The translations under genes were made by a program, and so were the position numbers. The notes under the pieces are model-generated. The model worked only from the letters and a program-made list of their open reading frames with translations, did no database searches and was not told where the DNA came from. Below, piece after piece: positions 36,649-48,276 of a stretch of 64,000 bases of DNA. Origin of the DNA: Carnegiea gigantea (Eukaryota > Streptophyta > Magnoliopsida > Caryophyllales > Cactaceae); NCBI GenBank assembly GCA_029747015.1, contig JAKOGI010001362.1, positions 2,501 to 66,500 on the forward strand, written 5' to 3'. Numbering within the stretch: position 1 is the stretch's first letter; each line of letters starts with the position of its first letter.

Positions 36649-37684
36649 TTAATAAAAGAGTACAACAATGGTGCAACAACTTTTCAGAGCCTTCAATGCT
36701 AACAAGAACCATATTGAGATTATGCATGCCTTCATCTCCAATAATGTCTTCCAGCCAATCATTATCCAGATAATCACCAAAAACTTCATCAAATTGAAGA
36801 AGCTCTGGATCCCATTTTTCAAATTATTTGTGAAGGTATTTCTTTTATTTTTTTGATAAGAATTTCCTAGTTCCAGCATCAAAGACATAATCAAAGACGT
36901 CTTCTGAATAGCTCCTTCTAACGTCATATATTTGCTGAGATCATCATGATAAACGAAACTAGTGTTCCCATAATGTATTAGTGGTCTTCCCAGTTCAATT
37001 AATGCTGACATTTGATGATAAATATTATAAAAACCAATAGCTCTTGCTAAAGCAGGATCACTAACTACTTCTTGTCATTCTAAAAACCATTCTTGTCGTT
37101 GATCACTGGTGTCATCTAAATTAACTAATTGGACAAGATAATGGGCTGGTTTGACTTTTTCATTTTCATACTCAGTTACTGCACAATGTACTTCAATATA
37201 GAATCTTCTAATATATGAAATTTTTGTTGAACCATCTGGAGATGTGAGAATCCAATGGATCCTTTTAAACATGCATTATTGAAACTTAGTTAGTCTTAAG
37301 AAGAATGGGAACTTTGGTCTAGGATTTCCATGAGTAAGCTATTATTCCATATTCCTAGACTTTCATAATAGGGTTATCTAGAAAGATTGAATTTACTGGG
37401 AATCTAACGCCACCAACTCCAGATCTATCAGGAAAGAAGATCGTAGTACTCCATGATTTCCACATGTCATAAGGATAATTATGATAATAGGCAATACAGG
37501 TTGCATACCAGCTGTTGAGCCATTCTTTTTTAACATGGGAATTTATTTTTTCTTGAATATCATAGGGACACCTTAAGTAATTCATTTGTAACTCTAAAAG
37601 ACTACGTCGTTGTGCTATTAGATAGGTAGAAGACAATAGATCAAATCGTGATCTACTTTTTGTATAAAATTCGAAAATAACCAT
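36649..37684 (-). pseudogene. Caulimovirid terminal ORF of unknown function (copy 2)
   Basis: Starts after the RNase H stop. The first piece (37684-37355, 109 residues) is rich in Trp, Tyr and Ser, including FEFYTKSRSRFDLLSSTYLI and WLNSWYATCIAYYHNYPYD. The next (37272-37075) has MFKRIHWILTSPDGSTKISY, and the last (37011-36649) HYGNTSFVYHDD. The same blocks occur in copy 1, so this was a real gene of the virus, about 340 residues long. It sits where relatives have the transactivator/viroplasmin, but I do not recognise that motif. Function unknown. Confidence 0.6.
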
Positions 37685-37730
37685 AAGGATTCTACTAAAA
37701 GAAAAAACCCGTTGTAGTAGTAGTGACGTT

Positions 37731-38830
37731 TCATTTTAGATTTCCTCCTTTTCCAGCAGAAGTTCTGCTCTGATGATGACCATTGGCGAGTCCATGAGTT
37801 AAACTATCTGCTAGAGAATTTTTTGATCCCTGTATATTTTCAATAGAGAATGAAACCTTGCTAACAGGGCTTGCAATGATCAGGTTCGGTTCGGGTGAAC
37901 CATTGTCCGCATCCATCACCCACTTTAGTCTGCTGCATCCAATCCACCCATCATCTGCAAGAATCTAATCTAATCCATCCATCTACCATTCGCAGGTAAA
38001 AACGGACGGATTGGGTTGTAAATGGGTGATGAAAGTTTTTGTGTAATACGTTAGCAAATTTATACAAAAAAGTAAACTTTGTCTTTTGGAAAGTTTAAAA
38101 AAGATATTTTAGATATAAGGACCAAATGAATATCATATTCATCATATTAACTTTGACAAAAATCATATAATTAACTATATAATTATCCAAAACATGAGTA
38201 AAATTTAAAGGACAAAAATAAAAAGTAAACTATTTGCAAATAGGAGATAAACAAGTGGATGACTAAGCAGCTGATAGATCGGGTAGCGGATCGGATGGAG
38301 CATCACTTGGATCTAATCCAATTTGTCAAACCATCATCCATCCATCATCCATATCGGGTGGAATTGATATCCATCGGCTGCGGGTGAGATTGTCACTCGT
38401 GTTGCTTTTAAACCATAATTGCCAAAGCATAAGTCACCATTGCGCTTGCATATTTGGTAAATTCTTTTTTACGAAACTAAGTATTCCTTTGTAATCAGTT
38501 CGAATAAGAAACGGTTTTGGAGCTAAGAAGACTAAGAACTTTTCACTTCCCCTTATGACTGCGAGGATTTCTTTTTTCATCGTGGGATAATTGCATTCTG
38601 CTTTATTAAAACTTTCGCTGCAATATTTGCAGAGTTTCTCTCCTTCTTTGATTTTGAGTTTTACACTCTAGTGCTCATTACTGGCATATGTCTTAAGAAT
38701 TAAATCATTTCCTTCATTGCACAAATTCAAAACAGAAAGATTTTTACACATCTTTCTGAAATTTTGAACAGTCTTTGAATCACTAGTAGTATATGACCAG
38801 CTCACTTCTTTCTTGAGTTTCTACTGCAAT
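37731..38830 (-). pseudogene. Caulimovirid RNase H domain, split by a hAT-like element (copy 2)
   Basis: The upstream part (38830-38400) aligns with the RNase H of copy 1, including the region of its TDAS motif. The C-terminal part (37870-37731) has SIENIQGSKNSLADSL, the last conserved block of the domain, then a short tail and stop. Between them lies the 528-bp insertion 37871-38398. Copy 1 is uninterrupted at the same point (13560-13600), which gives the pre-insertion sequence. Confidence 0.75.
37871..38398. mobile_element. hAT-like non-autonomous element inside caulimovirid RNase H
   Basis: Absent from copy 1, so a later insertion. Ends are CAGGGCTTGCAATGATC and, inverted, CACGAGTGACAATCTC, sharing the CA-G and CAAT positions. 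The flanks CTTGCTAA and TTGCTTTT resemble a decayed 8-bp target duplication. The interior is rich in ATCCATC/GGATGGAT and GGGT motifs and has no ORF. Confidence 0.65.
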
Positions 38831-38839
38831 AGTTTTCCC

Positions 38840-39900
38840 AATTTAACTATATCTTTAATAAAATTTGAAGCATAGGTAAGGCATCTAAGGAAACTTTGTA
38901 ATTGCTTCCCATCTTCAGGGAAATTTTCTATTTTTTCTAGAATACACTTTTATAGGATGATTTATCCAACTTTTGTCACTAAATCTAAAAACTAGATTTT
39001 TTGTTCAGTATAAATGCACTTGTTCTTACCAAGGATAATACCATGATCAACGCATCTTTGGGTGACAGTTAAGATATCATCTTTGTGCTATTTTATGGTT
39101 TTGAAAAAGACAAGGATATATGTAAACTAGACAATAATAATTAAGATCTTTTAAAGGTGTTATCCATTCTTCTTTGGAATATTTGAGGTATATTTTTAAG
39201 ACCAAATGACATTGCTATCCACTCATAGTGTCCTTAAGGGGCACTAAAAGCAGTTAAAGGATACATTCTTCATTTATTTTTATATAACAGTATCCGCTTT
39301 TGCAATCCATTTTCGAGAACTAAGAGGCTTTTTGAATTTTATTAAAAATGACTATTTTGTTAGGAATATAATAACATCAAAGTCAATATTATCATTAAGC
39401 TTTTTGTAGTTAATTACCATTCTAGATTTTTCTCTTTTTTCTTCAGCATGATTTCTTACCATGAAAGCAAACTGGTGTGAGGACTCTTGCTATTCCTAAT
39501 TAGTCCTTTATCTAGAAGTTCTTTAATTTTTTTTTATCAAATTCTTGTATATCCTGGTGTGTATATATCATTTGTTTGATTGGAATAACAGTGTTGGGAT
39601 TTAACAAAGTAATTTTTGTAAATGTTTTATCTTTATCCTAAAATTTTATTGGGTTATCAGAATAGAGTTCTTTGAATAATTGTTCTTGTTGTTCAGTAAT
39701 CTGCATTTTAATGAATAACTCAAGTAGTGAGATTGTTAGTGCTATTTCATGTTGTGCAAGCATTACCTTCTCACCACACTAGCTGCGTGTAAACTCAATT
39801 TTCTGATGAGTATAGGCCTTACTTAATTTTTCAATAGGAACTGAGTGACCATTAATTGTAAATATTATTTAATTTATGGTTTGTGTGCCTGAAGAATATA
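38840..39900 (-). pseudogene. Caulimovirid reverse transcriptase (copy 2)
   Basis: Aligns with 14010-15000 of copy 1. At 39115-39131, where copy 1 encodes YVDD, this copy is about five bases shorter, so the active-site motif and frame are lost. No long open frame remains. Confidence 0.7.
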
Positions 39901-39939
39901 GTACTTAAAAATTATTTCCAATAATCATATCATGAGAAG

Positions 39940-40330
39940 GTTAATCAATAGCTTATAACACTAGTATAATACATTTGACTCCTCCTATTTCTATGGATAA
40001 CTCTTCTAGGGCTTCGTTATTGCTCATTATGCCATTGTTAGCTATCCTTACTTGTAAATTATTCTTGACTTTTTTCCACATGAATTCTGAAAATAAAGAT
40101 CTTTTTCCAAAACAAATAGAACACCCACTATCTATGTATGTACACAGTTCATATTTATTATATCCTTCTAAGCATACATTTATGGGAATATAGATGCTAT
40201 TGGAATTTGTATAGATGACTTCATAGCATATCTCCATAGTCATACTTTTGAGTAATTCATCTTTATAGATTGGTTTACTAATAATTCTTATTTTGTACCC
40301 AATCACTTTCCTATATAGACTCATACTTCG
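39940..40330 (-). pseudogene. Caulimovirid aspartic protease (copy 2)
   Basis: An open frame of 123 residues with the DSG active site in TYIDSGCSICFGKRSLF (near 40125), preceded by NSIYIPINVCLEGYNKYE and followed by a segment ending IEIGGVKCIILVL. Better preserved than copy 1, where the frame breaks after DSG. It starts with a methionine (40324), so the protease-polymerase part may have been its own ORF. Confidence 0.82.
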
Positions 40331-40439
40331 GCCTACGGTATATCTTGCGGGTTCAAAACTGATGCTACTCGTTTTACTGGTTATACTAATTATATCATCT
40401 TCTTTAAGCTCTTTTTTAGCTGATGAGGACCCTTCTCCT

Positions 40440-41160
40440 CATTTTGATCTTACAGTCATGCTTCTTAATAGTTGTGGTTTAATGGTAATTTTGCCATTCT
40501 CATCAACTTTTATTACATTTTTCTTATTGATTTTTGTGGGATTGGCAAAGTTAGATATCCAAGACCTACCAATTTTTATCTCATATGAATTGGATTTTAT
40601 CATTTGGATTTTTTTGCATAGGGGTAGGACTTTCAAATTTATCTACCTCTATTATTGTTGCCTTAGTCGTTAGATCTATAGTATTATTTAATTTATAGAT
40701 TATTTTTCAAAATATTCTTAGTGGATATCCTCCTATTTTCATATCCATCCCAGTTGTTTTTATCTTAAGAAATAGAAAATTTTTAGCAAATTCATCTTTT
40801 AAGCTTACATAATATCCCGGTCGGCAATTGAATCCTACTAATCCATTGCATAAATTGGTCTTAATCCCTGTGATAATTTGATTATCAAATTTTGTATGCC
40901 TGATATCACAGAGCAAAGGATAAAGATCAATATCTTTGCTATAATTATTATAATGGAGCGATTTATACTTGGACACCTCCAACATGGATATACTTATACT
41001 TTCTATCATTGTTATGCTTAAGGATATTTTTCCAATTAATGAGATTAACTTTTCCTATATCATACTCACAGTCTTTGATTCCTAGATCTCCTTCCTTCAT
41101 TTTACATACATATTTGCTCTTTAATTGAAAGGTCAATTTTTTATGGATCATATCTTTCTG
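40440..41160 (-). pseudogene. Caulimovirid movement protein domain (copy 2)
   Basis: The stretch at 41151-40963 ends KYKYIHVGGVQV. The next piece (41009-40707) contains DLYPLLCDIRHTKFDN, then TNLCNGLVGFNCRPGYYVSL. These are the order and spacing of the 30K-superfamily movement domain of Caulimoviridae. A third piece (40636-40439) is lysine-rich and links to the protease. One stop and at least one frameshift break it. Its place after the coat protein, not before, is the notable point. Confidence 0.75.
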
Positions 41161-41399
41161 AATTATTGGAAGAATCCAATCTACTTTGACTTCTTCATTT
41201 TCATTATCTACAATAAAATCTTCTCCTTGAAGATCACCAAAACTAAGTGAACTACTTTACATCATATGATTAGTTTCTTCATAGTTGCTTCCTTCATATT
41301 CATCCTCTAGTACAATCTCATCAATTCTTATATTGTTTTTTAGTGCTAGATCTAGTGCTTCTTCTTTGCTAAGCTCAAAATAGTATAAACTTTCCAAAG

Positions 41400-43095
41400 T
41401 TTCAATAAACTTGTTATTCTTCCTATTTTAGCATTCGCTTGCATAATGACCTACTTCTCCAGATGCCCAACGCTTACAATTGTTTTTCCGTGTAGGATAA
41501 TAAGCGGCTTTCCAAGAAAATATTCGTTTTTAGGGCTTGGCTTGTTATAATATTTTCTTTCATATTTCTCTCCTCTTTTTCTTATAAAATTTTCTTTTCT
41601 TTCTCCTTTCAGGTTCCTTTCCTCATTGGTGAGGATTATCCCAACAAGTTAAAAATTGTTTCTTCATTTTCTTTTGCTTCTGGAGATTGAGATATTAATC
41701 ATTGATCCATTCTCTTAGATAAGATATTTTTGAACCAAGGGTATCAATGAAATTTGTTTTTTCAACCCATGTAATGTACTTTTAATTGATTATAGAATTG
41801 ACTGCATATGTAATTTGTCATAAAGTATACCAAGACTAATTTCATTATGCCCAATTTTATAATAATATTAACTAAATTCAGCAATATAACTTTCTAGATA
41901 TCCCATATTTCATAATTCTATGTTATTAATATTTCTTTGCCACTCTCTTACTTTTTCTTCAGAATCAAGTTTAACTCTGATGAATTCAGCTTCAATTTCC
42001 TTACATAGATTTTGAAAGTTGTTGCTGGTGCTTCCATCATTCTTAATGCATTTTTTCTGTCCTCATTTAACGAATCCTACTAGTCAGCTCTAGTGCCAGA
42101 AAAACTATACTCAATATAATTTAGGAAATTTGAAACAGTCCATGTAGTATTTAGGTTTAGGATACTATTCATGCCTCTTTTCCAATGCTCAAATATTTCT
42201 TCTCTATTACAAGCTCCACTGATATTTAAGATCTATCTTGTTTGGCTAATCAGATAAGGCCAATCTCTTCAAATGTCATAGTTTTTCTTGGGAAAAATCC
42301 AAAGGAAAAGTTAGTCGTACGTCCTACTGGAATGTACTTACGCCTCATAAAATGAGTATTTCTTCTAGAAGGTTCACCAAACTCTTTAGGTTTGGGAACC
42401 GCATTGTTAACTAAGTTGGACTCGATTTCGTTTATGTTAAGTTCTTCTCGAATTTCATTGATTTCATCGTCAAATATCATTTTATCATATTTTTCATCCA
42501 GTTTCCTTCTAACTTTTTCTAAGGTACACCATTAAGATCCTCTAGTTTAATTAGGTTCATCTATTAATATATTTTTTCTGCTAACTAGACATTATTTGTC
42601 TCTTCATTATCATCAAATAATACATCTTATTTATCAACTATAGCACCCATGATTTTGTTTAATTCCTCTGAATTTTGTTCTTTATCAAACATATTTTATA
42701 ATTCTTCAAGATTATGCTACTGATACTCCATCTTCTTCTTCTTTTTTACCTTCTTAGATGATTTTTCAGTTGATTTTTCTCCTATTTTTTTCTAAATTTT
42801 TATATTATGCAAAGGAAATGGAGTTTTTTTTTTTTTTTGAGTTTTTGTAAAGGATATTTATGCTGAAATGGGGTACTAATACTTAAAGTAGATTTTTTTA
42901 CTATGTCTAATTTCATTAACTAAAGAAAGATGGATTACAGACAATTACTTCTTAATCTTCTCAACTTGAGTCTTAAATTTTGCTAATTCAGCTTTTAATT
43001 CTAAAAGTATATTAGTGATATAGTTTAATTTAGGTGTTACTGAAGTGGTTCCTTCTGGTGGCTGAATAATATGTGCATAATTAGGAGTAGAGCAA
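41400..43095 (-). pseudogene. Caulimovirid N-terminal coiled coil and coat protein (copy 2)
   Basis: Matches copy 1 along its length: a heptad-like N terminus (about 43030-42920), NTHFMRRKYIPVGRTTNFSF in the 42480-42250 frame, and a basic stretch before the knuckle. In the knuckle (41480-41430) the histidine and last cysteine remain, but two cysteines of C-x-C-x2-C are changed, to Arg and Ser (CKRWASG). Copy 1 has the opposite pattern of loss. Confidence 0.75.
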
Positions 43096-43180
43096 GTAGG
43101 TGATGATTCAAGTATTAAACATAGTTAATTATGTTAATTAACTATTAATCAACTTAATTATCTTAATTATTTTTGGTTAC

Positions 43181-43197
43181 GTGACTCTGATGCCAAA
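43181..43197 (-). other. tRNA-Met primer binding site (caulimovirid copy 2)
   Basis: TTGGCATCAGAGTCAC on the minus strand, two transitions from TGGTATCAGAGCCA. Located about 100 bases before the coat-protein reading frame. Confidence 0.7.
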
Positions 43198-43400
43198 TTA
43201 GAGAGGGCTTCGAGTAGTACTTAGGAGAAGATTATCACATGCACAAAATTAAAATTTTCGAAAGTAAGTTTTTAGGAATTGGGTAAAGTTTAAAAATATG
43301 GTAAGTTTTAAGAATTATATAAAAAGTTCAATAGTGACCTATCCCCCAAAAATTAATTGCATAATAGTTCAATGGTCTAGAAAATTCAATTCATAGTTAT

Positions 43401-44869
43401 GGGTTCAAAAAATTCGTCCACTATACTTTGATCATCCAAAAAGTAAATAATTCTAATCGAACACCCAACAACATTGACATTTACGATTTCAACTTATTTA
43501 GTGTCTTCAAAGCTTTCAATTTCTGGTGTGGGAGATTTCCCAGCATGAGTTGATCTTGCTAAACTGGGCATAAATAAAGGTTGCAAACTATGGGCCTACG
43601 TTTGGCAAGAAAATTGGAATTGGGTCCGTATATTTCCCATTCCTTGAGTCATGCAGTTTGGAAATGGGGGAAAAGGGAAATTGAATGTTTCGACTATTTG
43701 GATAAGAGTTCGAGTTGGGATCATTTGGATTTTACATTTGTCCTCCCAAAGGAATTTCAATCAAGCTTATTAGGATCCATTTTATGTATTGCGATGAACA
43801 AGTTATCTTTGGTACAAACTATGTAAAATGAGTTCATGCATGGAGCTTTTATAGGCAAGCTCATAATAACTTTTATGTTCTCCCAAAAAACAATTATACG
43901 TAAAGCAAAAATATTAATGTGTAATAAAAGTATTTGATTTAATCAAATATTCATATCCTTCACCTAAAACCTGCTTCTTTCTTTTTTTCCAATATTATCG
44001 AGGTCTATAATTCTTTATAAAATAACATTATTATAGTTATTCATTTTAAATTTTTTTGTGTTTTAAATTATGTATTAATACGTCAATCATTTTTTTTTCT
44101 TGTATAAAATCATACGTAAACTTTGTAATAAGTTTTTATACTTTGTAATTTTCCGTCTTTTGCAGAGAAATTCATTATTTTTATTTTTTCATTAAAATGT
44201 CAAATTTTTCCTTCTGTAATTGAAAAACGAAAATTTCAACTGGGAACTCATACAACTTTTCTGAGATTATTTCGTAACTTTGACAAAGGATATTATAAAA
44301 TTATTTTTTTCAAAATTTCAGTAATTAGAAATTGAATTATGTGCCTAAATCATTTGTTGCATTAATTTCTCCACAATAATTATCTACTCAAAGGAAATTT
44401 TTTATAAAAAGAATTCTCAAAAGGGCTTGTTCACGATGAAAGAAATTTTTGGGGGGGGGGGGGCAACCACAAGTCACACACGACAGATTTGCTCACACAC
44501 GACATCGTTTTGTTTGATTTCGTATGTATATATGCCTCACACACGACAGATTTGCTCTAGCGGACTTCCAACGTGGATGGGCACAGTTTTGATTTGGGTT
44601 TGCCCAGATTTTAACCCAAAAATTAGATTTTTAGTCCCAAATATAAGAATCCACAATTAATAAAATTTGAAATTGGGCCCATTTACACTTCGGTGAAGTT
44701 GAATGTAGGTTTATTGTGAATGCTCCTACTCTTCCTTATTTTGGCACTGGCGAACACTAGCACACATTTTAAAAAAAAAAAAGCAAAGTATATGTTTATT
44801 AGCTATTTTTATATAATCATTAAAAAATGATGAAAATTCATGCTATATTTAGTAAGTATCGAAAATATA
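43401..44869. other. AT-rich spacer with short repeats
   Basis: No gene recognised. A run of 13 G lies at 44451-44463. TCACACACGACAGATTTGCTC occurs twice (about 44472 and 44538). CCTACGTTTGGCAAG at 43592 could be the end of a small DNA element, but no partner end was found. Confidence 0.4.
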
Positions 44870-45410
44870 TATCGTCAGGTGAGCAATTGAATTACACTTA
44901 GTAAGCATTAGTATTATGTTTAGTGAATATTACTATGATAGTCGTGAGCATTTACAACCTTTAAGGATTTTTTCTTTGTAAATTTTATTAACTCAAACTT
45001 TTTAGTAGTTTCTTTTCTGTAAATAAGTATATAGAAAATAAGTTTGCACTTATAACTCACTTAATTTTTATAAATCTATTTTTTTGTTGAATATGTCTAA
45101 TTAAATTAAATTTGATTTATAACAAATACCCCAACAAGAATGAGGAGCATTCATATTATATCGGCAAGCAATTGAATTATTTATTTAGTGAGAACTAATA
45201 TTATGGTTGGTGAGCATTCATATTTAATGAGCATTGGTATAATAGCAATTGAATTATATATTTAGTGAGCATTAGTATTATGTTTGGTGAGCACTAAATC
45301 TAGTGAATGTTAGTATTATATATTGTGAGCAATTGAATTGTATTTAGTGAACATTTATACTAGTAAACATTAGCATCATACCATGTGAGTATTGTTATAC
45401 ATGTATCATT
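44870..45410. repeat. Degenerate tandem repeat of a GTGAGCATTAGTATTATG-like unit
   Basis: Phrases such as AGTGAGCATTAGTATTATG, GTGAGCAATTGAATT and AGTGAATGTTAGTATTAT recur about 15 times with irregular spacing near 20-40 bp. Non-coding. Confidence 0.7.
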
Positions 45411-45749
45411 TTGGGTATGAATTATAATAAAATAATACTCAAGGAAAAACGAAAAATAAATAAAAACCCAAAAACAATGACTTGGAGTATATAAGCTGAC
45501 CATTTGTTATATATATATTGATAACAATGTAGCAATATTATAAACAGTTACAAAAAAAAGGTTAGAAAAAACTAATCAAACACCCAAATTACATTGTATA
45601 CAAGCAAAATATATGGTGTAAGGGAATAAATATTATGTTTGGAGTGTATTAATGCCATGGTCTTGATTTTTGTTTACCCATAAATTAAGGGTGAATAAGG
45701 GGTAAAAGAGCTTTTTTTAAAAAAAAGAAAAAATAACTGAATGTACTTT

Positions 45750-46560
45750 TTCATTCATCTTTGTTTTTCTTACTAACATGTTTTATCAAAGTCTTAGCGT
45801 GCACCTATAGAGGATATAATGAAAAATCAAAGAGATGTATTTACTATGGTTTTTCTCATCTAAATAAAAGGGGGTGGATCGGAGATATTTTCATTGTAAC
45901 TTTTGCTATGTAAATTTAGGAGAAAGAAACAGTAAAATACTTATTGTAATCAGCTAGGGGTAAGATAGTTATCATACATATAATGTAAGGGTTTATATAT
46001 GAGTATATTAAAACTAAAGGGTGAGGAGTGGGAAGATAGTGGGTCAGGTGAAGAATTAAGTGACACTCTATTAGAATCCGACCCGATACACCATCCACCC
46101 ACATGTCACCAATTTAGTTCATTTAACTGTCTAGATCAAACAAATCAGGCATCCATCAAGTACAATTAGAACTGTCAAGCCTTAAGCGAACCTTGTTTGA
46201 AAATATTAAACAATAGGAAGGAAGGAATGTTTTATTTACATTCTCCTAGTTTTTATTCACTAGCAAGTGAATGTAAATAGGATAAATGAAGATCTTTTAT
46301 TCACTTTTCATCCTTGTTTTTCATTTTTACATGTCTACACAAAGTTCTATATGCATTTATGGAGAAAATATAGAAAAATCAAAGTGAATTATTCAGTGCA
46401 GGTTTCTACTGCGGACAAAAGGGAGAAGAAGCTATGGACAAAAGGGAGAAGGAGACATTTTCATGGTAATTTTTACCATATGTCTCTAGGAGAAAGAACT
46501 AGTCAAATAGTTACTTAGTACTCTAATAGGATAAGACAGTTACTGTACATTACAAAGATA
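45750..46560. repeat. Direct duplication of about 230 bp (45750-45985 and 46300-46560)
   Basis: Both copies contain, in order, a GAAAAATCAAAG block, AAAAGGGxGxxGG, ATTTTCAT-GTAA-TTTT, TAGGAGAAAGAA and GATAAGA-AGTTA. Spacing about 550 bp. The second copy has an internal GGACAAAAGGGAGAAG doublet. Confidence 0.65.
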
Positions 46561-47606
46561 GTACTTTATTATTGTGTAACTTGAATTAAGGATTCCGATA
46601 AGACAGTATAGCATTGTTGTTAATGTGGTGTTTAATGAGATAAAATTAGATTTTTTTTAGCATTAATAGGCTTCTAACGGAGTGATAAAAAAAATGCCTT
46701 AAATAGCTCAAAGGAAATGTAACTGTAAAATTTGAGTCCAAATAAATAAAGATAAGAAATATGGAGCAATGTGATTTGTATTATTTCATAAAATGTGACT
46801 ACAATCTCTGTATTTGTTAAAAATAAACAAATAGAAAATCATATGATTCAATTTCTATAAGCTCTGTAGTAGCTTGAGTCTCATTCAAGTTTATAGTTTT
46901 ATGTCTGGAGTAAACAATACAATTTGATGTACTTGGTGCCTATTTCTGAAGAGATTTTTGAAAATGATTTCTTTCAACATCTTGAATTGAGGGGGTAGAA
47001 CTATACTTATAAGGAAAAGCCTCCTTTCCTTTGCAGGGCTTGTGACTTATCAGTCTTCTTGATCTGATGACTGCGCCTCCAACTTAAGTTGATGACTTGG
47101 TAGCCTATTTTAGTCACCGACTCAGTGGTCCGTTGGGTTGGAGACTTATAATCCAGTTGGGTTGGTGACTTGACAGCTATTTGGGCCTTGATTAGATAGT
47201 CATTTTTAGCTCAACTCAATTAAATTAATTAAATTGGATCGATCCAAACAATCAACTCAATTTGTTTTATGACATGACACTATTTTAATTTGATCACAAC
47301 TATAGTAAAGTCTAAAATCTAACCACCAATCCAATAAAAAGTAAAGTAATACACGAATTGTTATTTGATCACAACTATATAGAGCTATTTTATCCAACAA
47401 TTTTTTCAAGTGTTAAAAATTCTTATAAATTCCTAGCACAAGATCCTAAAAATACCACTAATGAATCACAACTTCCACTTTATGTTCACAATGATTACTA
47501 AATGCACTTCACTTATCACCGTCGAGAGCAATGAGTTTTACATGAGTTTCAAGCATCTCAGCTGCCATTGTCTTTCTTACTCGTTCTAGTTAATATTCCT
47601 CTATAA
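46561..47606. other. Spacer, no gene recognised
   Basis: AT-rich. Contains a run of GGTTGG(A/T)GACTT(G) phrases (47095-47175) and TTTGATCACAACTATA twice (47290, 47373). Confidence 0.4.
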
Positions 47607-47735
47607 TTTTCTGTTGGGTTTTATGGCCCAAAATCTCGGGTTTAGGCACGGGGTGACCATGCTGCATGGGCACGGGCGTGCCGCGACATAGAAGACCGAA
47701 GAACAGAGCAGCAGAGAAGTGACACGGTGTGCCCG

Positions 47736-47802
47736 TGCCATGTGGCACGGTCGTGCCACATGGCACGACACGACCGTGCCGCCCTGGCACGACCGTGCCA
47801 GG
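47736..47802. promoter_or_regulatory. Palindrome cluster in copia LTR U3
   Basis: A 14-bp perfect inverted repeat with a 2-base centre (47736-47749 / 47752-47765, arms TGCCATGTGGCACG) is followed by a 9-bp one (47783-47791 / 47794-47802, CCTGGCACG-AC-CGTGCCAGG). All centre on GGCACGRYCGTGCC. Repeated identically in the 3' LTR. A likely binding-site array for a dimeric regulator, or a hairpin in DNA. Confidence 0.6.
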
Positions 47803-47907
47803 GGAAATTTTCTGCCGACTTAAAGTGGCAGCTAGGGTTGCGCTTTGGTGACGGTTTTGGAAGGTGGTAGCTAGGGTTTTCAGGGGGAAACCCTGCCTCA
47901 CAGACCC

Positions 47908-47915
47908 TATATAAA
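47908..47915 (+). promoter_or_regulatory. TATA box of copia 5' LTR
   Basis: CCTATATAAAGGGGG, about 100 bases after the palindrome cluster and 340 bases before the LTR end. The second copy is at about 50011. Confidence 0.75.
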
Positions 47916-48252
47916 GGGGGTCTAGGGCCTTGTTTCAAAACACACTTCAGTACTCATAAACACATTGAGAGGTAAAAGTCGTTTGTGAGAGATTACAATA
48001 GAGAGATTGTAATTCTGCTCTTTGATCGAATCACTGAGGTGATTGTGATCGTGGTGTACTTTCCTGCTCATAGTGAATTGTTCTGGTGCTGTCGCCGTCC
48101 GTGGTTTTTCCCACATTGGGTTTTCCACGTTAAATTCCTGTGTTCTTGTTCTCTTCCTATTGTTCTGTTGTTTGTGATTGGTTGAATTTCTGATTTTCTA
48201 TTGCATCCTATCGCTTCCGCTATACTGTTATTCTGATATTAATCCTAACAAG

Positions 48253-48264
48253 TGGTATCAGAGC
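48253..48264 (+). other. Copia primer binding site
   Basis: TGGTATCAGAGC, exact initiator tRNA-Met complement, two bases after the LTR. Confidence 0.92.
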
Positions 48265-48276
48265 TTTGGTTATAGG

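Larger units (their letters stand above)
36050..43400 (-). mobile_element. Endogenous caulimovirid, copy 2, near full length, carrying a hAT-like insertion
   Basis: Minus-strand order is leader, tRNA-Met-like primer site (43195), coiled coil and coat protein, knuckle (41480), movement protein (41151-40440), protease (40324-39953), reverse transcriptase, RNase H, terminal ORF (37684-36649), then a promoter-like segment (36640-36520) and polyadenylation signal (36359). It covers about 7.3 kb, or 6.8 kb without the 528-bp insertion, close to caulimovirid genome size. It has no LTR and no integrase. Same strand and order as copy 1. All coding parts contain stops, frameshifts or lost key residues. 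Ends are approximate. Confidence 0.86.
47612..48250 (+). repeat. Copia 5' LTR
   Basis: TGTTGGG...CCTAACA, 639 bp. U3 holds an array of GGCACG/CGTGCC dyads (about 47645-47802), followed by the TATA box. Confidence 0.95.

Noticed and set aside
36649..37684. Integrase or envelope gene making this a gypsy element
   Set aside because: No DDE or zinc-binding HHCC pattern. Position, primer site and absence of LTRs fit a caulimovirid.
47590..47938. Two overlapping minus-strand frames, repeated identically at 49575-50041
   Set aside because: They lie wholly in the copia LTRs over the GC-rich palindromes. Identity between copies reflects LTR identity, not coding.
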